Origin: Candidatus Sulfotelmatobacter sp.
GTDB taxonomy: Bacteria; Acidobacteriota; Terriglobia; Terriglobales; Acidobacteriaceae
NCBI GenBank assembly: GCA_030045935.1
Contig: JASIEN010000594.1
Span: 1 to 8,926, forward strand
Reading direction: 5' to 3'
Length of the DNA: 8,926 nt
The translations under genes and the position numbers were made by a program. Below, in pieces: positions 1 through 5,375 of the stretch (position 1 is the stretch's first letter; the number at the start of each line of letters is the position of its first letter). The notes under the pieces were generated by a model, which was not told the origin of the DNA, searched no databases, and was given only the letters and a program-made list of their open reading frames with translations.

Positions 1-160
1 AGAACGCCGCGACCACTAGCACCATCAATATGTATGCCATGGCTACGGTGGTGGCATTGACATGTAGAAGGTGGCGAAGAATCAGCGCCACACCCTCGGC
101 TGCAACGATGCACGCGGCGTAGCGGAACACATGTTGTGGCCAGCGAGCTGTCACGGGCAC
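1..160 (-). CDS. DUF4118 (KdpD-type) membrane sensor kinase, N-terminus only
   Basis: An open minus-strand frame follows an in-frame TGA at 178-176 and runs off the left edge. Its inner part reads RHLLHVNATTVAMAYILMVL and then VVAAF. This matches by eye the first membrane segments of the DUF4118 block of KdpD, where E. coli has a similar 'FDAANLVMLYLLTVVVVALF' stretch. In full-length KdpD this block of four helices lies between the Usp domain and the kinase domains, so a C-terminal histidine kinase is expected outside the window but cannot be seen. There is no ATG before the conserved part. GTG at 160-158 is the chosen start, with GTG at 154-152 or 130-128 as alternatives. The gene is divergent from the short kdpD. 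It could instead be an unrelated DUF4118 sensor kinase, as these are common in soil bacteria. Confidence 0.65.
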   Translation of the reverse strand, partial: MPVTARWPQHVFRYAACIVAAEGVALILRHLLHVNATTVAMAYILMVLVVAAF

Positions 161-177
161 GATTGTATATGGATTTC

Positions 178-266
178 ACCACGGAGGCACAGAGACACGG
201 AGTTCCAAGAAAGCCAAAGACAAGAGCGGATAGAACGACTTTGTTTTCTCTCTGTGCCTCCGTGGT
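178..266. repeat. 18-bp perfect inverted repeat in the divergent intergenic gap
   Basis: The left arm at 178-195 (ACCACGGAGGCACAGAGA) is matched exactly by its reverse complement at 249-266. The arms are separated by 53 bases. A few further bases pair outside the arms (175-176 with 268-269). The left arm overlaps the TGA that bounds the minus-strand frame, so the element sits within about 20 bases of that gene's likely start. It resembles the short palindromic intergenic elements scattered through many environmental genomes. No coding capacity or transposase is visible. Any effect on the divergent promoters is inference. Confidence 0.75.
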
Positions 267-320
267 AAAGAAAGCGTTCAGCATTCGACATTTCTTGGTC
301 GGGCGTAGAGAATAACGGCG

Positions 321-1436
321 ATGGTCAAGACTCCCGAAGAATGGCTGAAAGAGATTGATACCGACAAGCGGCCGGCGGTGTTCAAGCTTTTTCTCGGCTA
401 CGCGCCCGGCGTAGGCAAGACTTATGCCATGTTGAGCGAAGGCGTGCGCCGCGCCAGCCGCGGAGAGGAAGTCGTCATCGGCGTGGTCGAGAGCCACGGA
501 CGCAAGCCGATTGTGGAATTGGCGTCCCGCCTGGAGACTGTCCCGCGCAAAAAGCTGGAATATAAGTCGACCATCTTCGAAGAAATGGACGTCGACGCCA
601 TCCTCGCACGCAAACCCCATGTCGTGCTGGTGGATGAATTGGCCCACACCAACATCGAAGGCAGCAAGCATCACAAGAGATATGAAGATGTGTTCGAGCT
701 GCTCGATGCCGGCATCGATGTTCTTTCCACCATGAATGTGCAGCATATCGAGAGCCTGGCGCCGACCATTCGCACTCTGACCGGCATCCAGGTGCGGGAG
801 ACCGTGCCGGACTGGGTGATCCGCCGCGCTGGCGAAATCGTCATGGCCGATTTGACCCCGCAGGCTCTTCAGACTCGCATGCGGCGTGGCGATATTTATC
901 CGGTGGAAAGGGTCGAGCGTGCGCTGGCCAACTTCTTTCGCAATACGAATCTGGTGGCCTTGCGCGAGCTGGCCCTGCGTCAGGTCACACAGGCAGTCGA
1001 CCGAACGCTCTCGGAATTAAGGACCGAGGATGGCGAGCTCCTGCAGGTCCGGGAGCGGATTTGTGTGTGCATCAGTTCCAATCCGGCAGCTCAATACCTG
1101 ATCGCCCGCGGCGCGCGCATGGCCCAGGGAATGGACGGAGATCTGTTCGTTTTTTATGTGGATACAGGTGCCGATGAGAGCAGCGAAAACCAGAAAACCC
1201 TGGCCGACAACATCCGTTTCGCTGAAAGCGTCGGGGCGAAGGTGGTTAAGACTGAAGGCAAGGTGGTGGCCGAGAAGGTTGCGGAATTCGTGCGCGAAAA
1301 TCACATTACTCAAGTCGTGTTCGGACGGTCTGCGACCAAGGGCTGGAAACGGTATTTCTATCTTTCTGCCATTCACAAGTTCCTGCGCGACACTCCTGCG
1401 GTCGACGTACATATCGTGACGCAGGAAATGCGTTGA
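321..1436 (+). CDS. kdpD: Short KdpD: soluble sensor domain plus Usp domain, no kinase
   Basis: This 371-aa protein has only the cytoplasmic input half of KdpD. Residues about 17-230 form the KdpD sensor domain, with Walker A GYAPGVGKT at 26-34 and Walker B VVLVDELAHTN at 101-111, followed by the family-typical STMNVQHIESL at 136-146. Residues about 246-368 form a universal-stress-protein fold with the conserved VVFGRS strand at 332-337. There are no membrane helices and no HisKA or HATPase domain, and the frame stops cleanly at TGA. E. coli KdpD is about 895 aa, so this is a stand-alone half rather than a local truncation. Such short KdpDs are known in several phyla. The start ATG gives the family's usual short N-terminus before Walker A; the ribosome site is weak. 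kdpE follows 18 bases later, suggesting co-transcription. Its role is probably to sense K+ or ionic state and modulate a separate kinase. Confidence 0.93.
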   Translation: MVKTPEEWLKEIDTDKRPAVFKLFLGYAPGVGKTYAMLSEGVRRASRGEEVVIGVVESHGRKPIVELASRLETVPRKKLEYKSTIFEEMDVDAILARKPHVVLVDELAHTNIEGSKHHKRYEDVFELLDAGIDVLSTMNVQHIESLAPTIRTLTGIQVRETVPDWVIRRAGEIVMADLTPQALQTRMRRGDIYPVERVERALANFFRNTNLVALRELALRQVTQAVDRTLSELRTEDGELLQVRERICVCISSNPAAQYLIARGARMAQGMDGDLFVFYVDTGADESSENQKTLADNIRFAESVGAKVVKTEGKVVAEKVAEFVRENHITQVVFGRSATKGWKRYFYLSAIHKFLRDTPAVDVHIVTQEMR

Positions 1437-1454
1437 CCGGCTGGCGAGCACAAG

Positions 1455-2150
1455 ATGACGAACGATCACCGGCGAATTCTGATTGTGGATGACGAGCAGC
1501 AGATTACTCGCGTGCTGCGCACCACGCTTTCCGCGCAGGGGTATGACATTCGCGTGGCCAACGATGGCGAGATGGCTCTGGAATTGATGAAGAACTGGAC
1601 GCCGCACCTGGTTGTTACTGATCTGGCAATGCCGAACCTGGACGGCATCGACTTGACCCGGCGCGTAAGAAGTATTTCACAGGTGCCGATTATCGTGCTC
1701 TCGGTGCGGGGGCAGGATCGGTCGAAAGTGGAAGCTCTCGATGCCGGCGCCGATGACTACGTAACCAAACCATTCAGCATGAATGAACTGCTGGCGCGAA
1801 TCCGGGCGCAGCTGCGCCGAACTCCATTAGCCGAAGAGGGGCCCAGCACGATTGTTGCTGGAGATTTTTCCATCGATCTCGAAACCCGCTCGGTAAAGGT
1901 CGCCGGACGTGAGGTGCACCTCACCCCCAAAGAATTTGACCTGCTGGTTTATCTGGCAAAGCGCGCCGGCAAAGTGGTGACCCATCGCACGCTGCTCGCT
2001 GCCGTATGGGGCGCCAACAGCACTGAACAGCCTGAGTATTTGCGAGTGTTTGTCGGGCAGTTGCGCAAGAAAATCGAAGCTGACCCCTCCGCGCCAAAAT
2101 ATCTGCTCACCGAGCCTTGGGTCGGCTACCGCTTCGAACCCGGTTCGTAG
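1455..2150 (+). CDS. kdpE: KdpE response regulator (OmpR/PhoB family)
   Basis: This 231-aa protein has the complete two-domain layout of OmpR-type regulators. The receiver domain (about 7-120) has the acidic pair D12/D13, phospho-acceptor D56 in VVTDLAMPN, S83 at the switch position, and K105 in the YVTKPF motif. The winged-helix DNA-binding domain (about 133-229) contains the typical LTPKEFDLL, RVFVGQLRKKIE and a terminal EPWVGYRF, the KdpE-like form of the wing. The length is the same as most KdpE proteins. On phosphorylation by its kinase it would activate the K+ uptake operon. The 11-bp direct-repeat arrays at 2444-2483 and 2990-3029 are its likely targets, although this cannot be proved from sequence. 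It shares a transcription unit with the short kdpD. No convincing intrinsic terminator follows the stop codon. Confidence 0.93.
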   Translation: MTNDHRRILIVDDEQQITRVLRTTLSAQGYDIRVANDGEMALELMKNWTPHLVVTDLAMPNLDGIDLTRRVRSISQVPIIVLSVRGQDRSKVEALDAGADDYVTKPFSMNELLARIRAQLRRTPLAEEGPSTIVAGDFSIDLETRSVKVAGREVHLTPKEFDLLVYLAKRAGKVVTHRTLLAAVWGANSTEQPEYLRVFVGQLRKKIEADPSAPKYLLTEPWVGYRFEPGS

Positions 2151-2210
2151 TTTTCAAGCAGCAAAAGTGAGAGTTGGCGAGGCGTGCTGGCATTGCCAAA
2201 ATCCTCACGC

Positions 2211-2216
2211 GAGGAG
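2211..2216 (+). promoter_or_regulatory. Strong ribosome binding site of the small two-helix gene
   Basis: GAGGAG lies six bases before the ATG at 2223. It is one of the best Shine-Dalgarno matches in the window and is the main reason to take that small frame seriously. The CCTC at 2203-2206 could pair with the first GAGG and partly mask it. Confidence 0.6.
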
Positions 2217-2222
2217 AACGCA

Positions 2223-2416
2223 ATGGTATCGCTTCGGTCATTCGCTGAAGCAGTTGGAATCTTCATCGTATCGATGATTCTATTTGTTTGTTTTTTACAT
2301 GGAAAACGGAGAAGAGAGCCACAGGCATCGGCTGGGTTCATTGGAAAGGGTCCGTGCTGATGAGTGTGGGTGTGCTTTACTTGGCGTTCGGAGCAATCTT
2401 AACGTGGCTAAGGTAA
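2223..2416 (+). pseudogene. Small two-helix membrane protein gene, frame broken at a T6 run
   Basis: Behind a strong GAGGAG, the first frame gives a 45-aa peptide (2223-2360) with a clear membrane helix, AVGIFIVSMILFVCF, then a tail of unrelated character. If the reading shifts by -1 at the T6 run (2291-2296), it continues to TAA at 2416 as a coherent 64-aa protein: helix one, a basic tryptophan-rich loop (TWKTEKRATGIGWVHWKG), and helix two (SVLMSVGVLYLAFGAILTWL). The junction is T TTT TTA at 2291-2297, in the exact phase of a classic -1 slippery heptamer. Three explanations fit: a one-base deletion (pseudogene), a homopolymer sequencing error, or programmed frameshifting. The end of helix two could also be made alone as an 18-aa peptide from the ATG at 2360, which overlaps the TGA of the first frame. 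The family is not recognised and the function is unknown. It lies just downstream of kdpE on the same strand. Confidence 0.55.
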
Positions 2417-2443
2417 ATAGGGGCGTCCCCTCCGGCCACCTAT

Positions 2444-2483
2444 CTTTACGAACATTTTATGTGCTCTTTATTCAGTTTTTGTC
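2444..2483 (+). promoter_or_regulatory. Direct-repeat array, 11-bp period: OmpR/PhoB-family operator
   Basis: Four 7-base half-sites lie at 2444 (CTTTACG), 2455 (TTTTATG), 2466 (CTTTATT) and 2477 (TTTTGTC), each separated by four bases. The exact 11-bp spacing is the hallmark of tandem OmpR/PhoB-family binding. The first half-site is embedded in ATCTTTACGAA, which recurs identically at 2988-2998 in the second array. The array ends about 60 bases before the ATG of the 83-aa gene, a suitable distance for an activator site overlapping the -35 region. KdpE is the obvious candidate, with PhoB the main alternative. Confidence 0.55.
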
Positions 2484-2544
2484 AGTCTTCGTATCGAATT
2501 AGTCGTGGGCCGGAAAGAAGGCCGACAAAGGGGAAATCGAGAGT

Positions 2545-2796
2545 ATGTGGATTCATGAAGTAGCGCCGGAGCGGCTGGCAGAAATTTTCCATCATTATCA
2601 GCAGGCACTGATGCCGGAAGTTGCAGGCAAAGGCAGTGAAGGCCGCGGCACGTGGAAGGAAGTGCCACAAAAAGAGAAGAGCCGCATGGTTGCGGCGGCG
2701 CGTCTGGCCTTGCTCGAATTGGAATCGATGGTCAACGATCAGGCGCCGGCACGCCAGTATTTTGCTCAGCCGGGGGAAGCAGAGTGGGGCTGCTGA
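2545..2796 (+). CDS. Hypothetical protein, 83 aa, small soluble
   Basis: The function is not recognised. The protein begins MWIHEVAPERLAEIFHHYQQ, has a central TWKEVPQKEKSRMVAAARLA and LLELE stretch that should be helical, and ends in EAEWGC. There is no signal peptide and no membrane segment. The W-x-x-V/L-P-x-x-E-(K/R) pattern followed by an Ala/Arg/Leu helix is seen in small uncharacterised helical domains, but this is too weak to name a family. Codon choice looks coding (many GC-ending codons, few rare ones). A purine-rich GGGGA at 2530-2534 lies about 10 bases before the ATG. The 11-bp repeat array at 2444-2483 is placed as its promoter control, which suggests it belongs to the same regulon as the porin-kdp unit. 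A spurious frame is still possible. Confidence 0.6.
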   Translation: MWIHEVAPERLAEIFHHYQQALMPEVAGKGSEGRGTWKEVPQKEKSRMVAAARLALLELESMVNDQAPARQYFAQPGEAEWGC

Positions 2797-2803
2797 ACTG
2801 AAA

Positions 2804-2980
2804 GCAGGTTTCAAAGTTTCAGAGGTTTCAAGGCTTCAAAGGTTGCCGGGAAAACCGTTTTTTCTGAACCCAATCCGGTCGCAACTTTTTGCCAGCGTTG
2901 AAAAATGTCAGCAGGAACTGCTGGACGTCAGAAACCTTGAAATGCTGAAACCTTGAAACGTTGAAATTTTTGAAACCTGC
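2804..2980. repeat. Large imperfect inverted repeat of GTTTCAAG-like words
   Basis: The left arm (2804-2844) starts GCAGGTTTCAAAG and continues as degenerate tandem GTTTCA(A/G)-type words of 7-10 bases. The right arm (2932-2980) is its approximate reverse complement and ends TTGAAACCTGC. The 12 outermost bases, GCAGGTTTCAAA, match across the arms. The roughly 87-base centre contains a small perfect hairpin, CAGCAG-GAA-CTGCTG, at 2909-2923. No transposase is present. The structure resembles a REP- or MITE-like non-autonomous element lying between the 83-aa gene and the porin promoter array. It could also act as a transcript-end or RNA-stability structure for the upstream gene. Confidence 0.7.
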
Positions 2981-2989
2981 CTCAGGCAT

Positions 2990-3029
2990 CTTTACGAAAT
3001 CTTTAGAAATCCCTTAAACAACCCTTACG
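2990..3029 (+). promoter_or_regulatory. Direct-repeat array, 11-bp period, upstream of the porin-kdp unit
   Basis: Four half-sites lie at 2990 (CTTTACG), 3001 (CTTTAGA), 3012 (CCTTAAA) and 3023 (CCTTACG), all with four-base spacers. Each contains C-Y-T-T-A, with an exact 11-bp period. The E. coli KdpE site, as I remember it, has the same architecture (a TTTATAC-like and a TTTACAC-like half-site, 11 bp apart), which supports KdpE as the ligand. It is the only clear regulatory signal before the porin-kdpFAB unit. It lies about 290 bases before the porin ATG, implying a long leader. No convincing -10 box could be fixed; TTAACT at 3041-3046 is a weak candidate. Confidence 0.6.
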
Positions 3030-3087
3030 CTCAACGCGGTTAACTGGTTCGTTTGTGCTTGTGCCGAGAGCAAGCGGGGGCGGGATT

Positions 3088-3414
3088 GTGCCGCTAGTCA
3101 TTTTCGTGTTCGCAGCAATCGGCTTGGCAGGAACCGCATTCATGATCTATTTCCTGATCGGTTTGCTGCGGGAAACGACTGCCCGCGTTTGCTACAGGAG
3201 TGCTCCGCATCATTCGGAGCGGAAGACATCGTTCAAGCGGATTGCCTGGGAGACTGACCAAGCTACCTTCCATAATTACAAGCGCACCGACTACTATGTT
3301 TCATATCGGAGGAGTGAAAAGTATGCGAAAGTGTGCGCTTCAGGTCTTGTTGCTCTCCCTGTCCATTCCGCTTCTCACCAATTGGACGTGCGCCCAAACC
3401 AGCAAAGAACCTAA
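3088..3414 (+). CDS. Possible small membrane protein overlapping the porin start
   Basis: This is a low-confidence frame starting at GTG (3088) behind a G-rich stretch; GTG at 3055 or 3061 would extend it. Its first 40 residues hold a strong hydrophobic helix, PLVIFVFAAIGLAGTAF followed by MIYFLIGLLRE, which reads like a real inner-membrane anchor. The rest is basic and featureless, and the final 31 codons overlap the porin gene in another frame, where coding pressure clearly belongs to the porin. It may therefore be a leader peptide, a decayed gene whose frame happens to stay open, or chance. It sits in the long leader between the 11-bp array and the porin. Confidence 0.3.
   Translation: MPLVIFVFAAIGLAGTAFMIYFLIGLLRETTARVCYRSAPHHSERKTSFKRIAWETDQATFHNYKRTDYYVSYRRSEKYAKVCASGLVALPVHSASHQLDVRPNQQRT
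3202..3220 (+). other. Perfect stem-loop in the porin leader
   Basis: GCTCCG (3202-3207) pairs perfectly with CGGAGC (3215-3220) around a seven-base loop, CATCATT, and a U-G pair can extend the stem. There is no T-run after it, so it is not an intrinsic terminator. It lies about 100 bases before the porin ATG and could shape leader-RNA stability or be incidental. Confidence 0.35.
3308..3314 (+). promoter_or_regulatory. Ribosome binding site that fixes the porin start
   Basis: GGAGGAG is eight bases before the ATG at 3323. The same frame is open further upstream, with ATGs at 3200 and 3296. Only the 3323 start has this ideal site and begins directly with a signal peptide, so it is preferred. 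Confidence 0.8.
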
Positions 3415-5194
3415 CGCCTCGAATACTGACGCTCAATCCGAGCAGCAGGAGATGCGTAACGAATTGAGAGCCTTGCGGGAAGAAGTCGAACGCCTGCGAG
3501 CAGAAGTCGAGCAGCAGAAGTCTGCGCCGAAGCGGGAGGCCGATCAACGCGTGCTTTCCGGGCCAGGCCCAGCCGCTCCCGCCGCCGTCGATCCGAGAAT
3601 TGTCGCACCCGGCATTAGCGAGCCGATGCGTCCCGCTGTTTCCAGCACTGCTCCGACAACCGTGGCCACGAACGTGGGTCCAGCTTCTACAAACGTGGCT
3701 CCCATTTTAAAATCTCTCACTGGCTGGAACGCGCTGCCGGCCTCTCAGTCTGGCTCTCCGCAGCCCGAGAAAAAAGAAAAGATCGCTCCATTCTCCGATT
3801 GGGATTGGACGTGGCTGAACGGCAACCCGCGTACAAAGGAAGCTGCGTTCGACTCGAAGTTTTTTACGCCGGAAATTCGCGCCGACGTGACCTATACCTA
3901 CGACTTCAACAAGCCAAAGGACGATTCGATAAGCGGCTCCAGCGAAATCTTCCGCTCCAACGAGATTCAACTCGAGCAACTTGGCGTTGGTGGCGATTTT
4001 CACTATGACAACGTACGCGCACGGCTCATGACGCAGTTCGGCATGTACTCAGAAACCACACCGCGTAACGACCCAAGCCCGGCAAAAGGACAATGGGATC
4101 TCGATACTGCCTATCGTTACCTGGCGGAAGCCTACGGCGGGTACCATATCAATGCGCTGGACGGCATCAATATTGATGCCGGAATTTTTCTCTCGTACAT
4201 CGGCCTGTTCAGCTATTACAACTTCGACAATTGGGCCTATCAGCCTTCCTATGTCTCTTCGAATACGCCCTGGTTCTTCGACGGCATGAGAATTCAGATT
4301 TTTCCCACGCCACACTTCAAGGTTGAGCCGTGGATCATCAATGGCTGGCAATCGTACGGTTCGGCCAACTCGCGCAAAGGCCTGGGTGGGCAGATCAAGT
4401 GGACGCCCTACCCGTGGATGAACATCATCTCAAACAATTACGGGCTCGGTCACGACGATCTCTACACTCCGAACCGCGGCCGCATCCACACCGACGACAG
4501 CATCGAGATCAAGTACTACGATCATCCCGAAAAGACGCTGGACAAAATGGCATTCTCGTTCACCGGCGATTTGGGCTGCGAATTCGGCCCCAGCCAGACC
4601 ATAAACGGTACCTATATTCAGGGCGTGGGCTGCCATGGCGATACTAAAGACCCGAAATCGATTGGCGGCGACTATTTCGGCCCGGGTATCAATCCCAAGC
4701 AGAGTTTCATCGGGTTCATGCTGTATAACCGCACATGGTTCAAGAAAGATAAATATGCCTTCACTATAGGCGGTGGCGCCATCAACAATCCAGGGCGCTA
4801 CCTGGTTCTGATTCCGCCCATTAACGGCGAAACTGCACCCTCGGCCGCGATCAATTCACCCTACTTTGGTGAGAATCCTAGCGACCCGTTTAAGGCGTGG
4901 GATTCGTCGATCACATTTGACTACATGCCCAGCCAGTACATCACATTCCGTTGGGAATACGATTATCGTCATGCCAGCGTGGCCTATTGGTCGGGCGCGG
5001 GTGGAGTCACGCCGCCTCCCGGCACCAACAACGGATTCCCGCAGTACTACGCCTGTGCCAGCGGTGCTTCGTCCGGACAGACAGGTTTGGCTGCTGCGCA
5101 AGTGGCTTGCAGCGGCGCCGGGAGTAGCGTTTGGTTTCCTGATTTGAGGAGAGATGAGCAGTTTATCGATCTCGATATTCTGGTGAAGTTTTAG
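3323..5194 (+). CDS. Outer-membrane beta-barrel porin (BBP2/OmpL-like), kdp-linked
   Basis: This 623-aa protein starts with a signal peptide (basic MRK, hydrophobic ALQVLLLSLSIPLL, likely cut near TCA-Q at residue 24-25). It is followed by a charged coiled coil at about 37-66 (repeats of LR-EEVERLRAEVEQ) and a Pro/Ala/Thr-rich linker to about 150. The remaining roughly 470 residues look like a porin barrel: alternating aromatic and polar strands, many Y, W, G and N residues, and a C-terminal strand LDILVKF ending in phenylalanine, the usual outer-membrane assembly signal. Phrases such as FLSYIGLFSYYNFDNWAYQP and PHFKVEPWIINGWQSYG resemble the putative porin-2 (OmpL-like) family. Two cysteine pairs, C419/C437 and C578/C596, are each 18 apart and may form loop disulphides. 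It heads the kdp unit with no visible terminator after it, so it probably supplies K+ across the outer membrane; substrate is inferred from context only. Confidence 0.8.
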   Translation: MRKCALQVLLLSLSIPLLTNWTCAQTSKEPNASNTDAQSEQQEMRNELRALREEVERLRAEVEQQKSAPKREADQRVLSGPGPAAPAAVDPRIVAPGISEPMRPAVSSTAPTTVATNVGPASTNVAPILKSLTGWNALPASQSGSPQPEKKEKIAPFSDWDWTWLNGNPRTKEAAFDSKFFTPEIRADVTYTYDFNKPKDDSISGSSEIFRSNEIQLEQLGVGGDFHYDNVRARLMTQFGMYSETTPRNDPSPAKGQWDLDTAYRYLAEAYGGYHINALDGINIDAGIFLSYIGLFSYYNFDNWAYQPSYVSSNTPWFFDGMRIQIFPTPHFKVEPWIINGWQSYGSANSRKGLGGQIKWTPYPWMNIISNNYGLGHDDLYTPNRGRIHTDDSIEIKYYDHPEKTLDKMAFSFTGDLGCEFGPSQTINGTYIQGVGCHGDTKDPKSIGGDYFGPGINPKQSFIGFMLYNRTWFKKDKYAFTIGGGAINNPGRYLVLIPPINGETAPSAAINSPYFGENPSDPFKAWDSSITFDYMPSQYITFRWEYDYRHASVAYWSGAGGVTPPPGTNNGFPQYYACASGASSGQTGLAAAQVACSGAGSSVWFPDLRRDEQFIDLDILVKF

Positions 5195-5262
5195 AAACCT
5201 CCTGCCGAGAGCTTAGAGATAGGCTGGATCGGTTGGGAAATTTTCAGGTTCGGAGATTGTTT

Positions 5263-5349
5263 ATGGAAGATATTTTCTGGATTATCGTCACCATCGTATT
5301 TTTCGCTATATCGATTGCCTACGTCCGCTTCTGCGAGCGGATAAAGTAG
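5263..5349 (+). CDS. 28-aa kdp-associated single-helix membrane peptide
   Basis: The peptide begins MEDIFWIIVTIVFFAISIAY and ends VRFCERIK. It is one membrane helix with an acidic N-terminus and a basic C-terminus after a V-R-x-C-(D/E)-R motif. Unannotated or 'hypothetical' peptides with the same shape (short acidic start, FFA-x-S-x-x-YV, a cysteine, E-R end) are, to my knowledge, found just before kdpF in many bacteria. GGAG at 5252-5255 lies seven bases before the ATG. The gene lies 68 bases after the porin and 26 before kdpF. It is not KdpF, which follows intact. A regulatory or assembly role in KdpFABC is plausible but untested here. Confidence 0.75.
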   Translation: MEDIFWIIVTIVFFAISIAYVRFCERIK

Positions 5350-5375
5350 GTCGCGAAAACTGGGAGAAGAAGAAC

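Noticed and set aside
71..268. Plus-strand open frame of 65 codons
   Set aside because: It overlaps the DUF4118 coding segment on the other strand and then both arms of the inverted repeat; its protein is compositionally odd (His, Arg, Cys rich).
285..313. Possible promoter TCGACA-17-GAGAAT before kdpD
   Set aside because: It would start transcription right at the ATG. Each box is a partial match, so it is not strong enough to annotate.
1059..1164. c-di-AMP binding by the Usp domain of the short KdpD
   Set aside because: An S-S-N stretch (252-254) and F-x-F-Y (276-279) loosely recall the S. aureus KdpD motif, but the F-T-A-x-Y part is not matched.
1017..1607. Long minus-strand open frame of 196 codons across the kdpD-kdpE junction
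   Set aside because: It is antisense to two well-supported genes with intact motifs and has no recognisable domain. Similar antisense frames at 5485-6114, 7494-8030 and 8049-8630 are shadows of kdpA and kdpB.
2420..2430. GGGG-CGT-CCCC mini-hairpin
   Set aside because: It has a three-base loop and no T-run, and is likely incidental.
2284..2502. Plus-strand open frame of 72 codons after kdpE
   Set aside because: It lies in a third frame relative to the two-helix gene and runs through the first operator array, with no good ribosome site.
2841..2863. Possible intrinsic terminator: GGTT/AACC stem followed by six Ts
   Set aside because: The stem is only four base pairs with an eight-base loop, and it merges with the inverted repeat. 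It is too weak to call.
2804..2980. Tandem GTTTCAA words as a CRISPR-like array
   Set aside because: The words are only 7-10 bases, degenerate, lack unique spacers, and form inverted arms instead of uniform direct repeats.
3200..3322. Porin starting at ATG 3200 or 3296
   Set aside because: These starts would put up to 41 polar residues before a clear signal peptide, and neither has a ribosome site as good as GGAGGAG before 3323.
3030..3322. c-di-AMP (ydaO-type) riboswitch before the porin-kdp unit
   Set aside because: K+ transporters are sometimes controlled this way, but I could not find the conserved G-rich and GAC-containing core in this leader.
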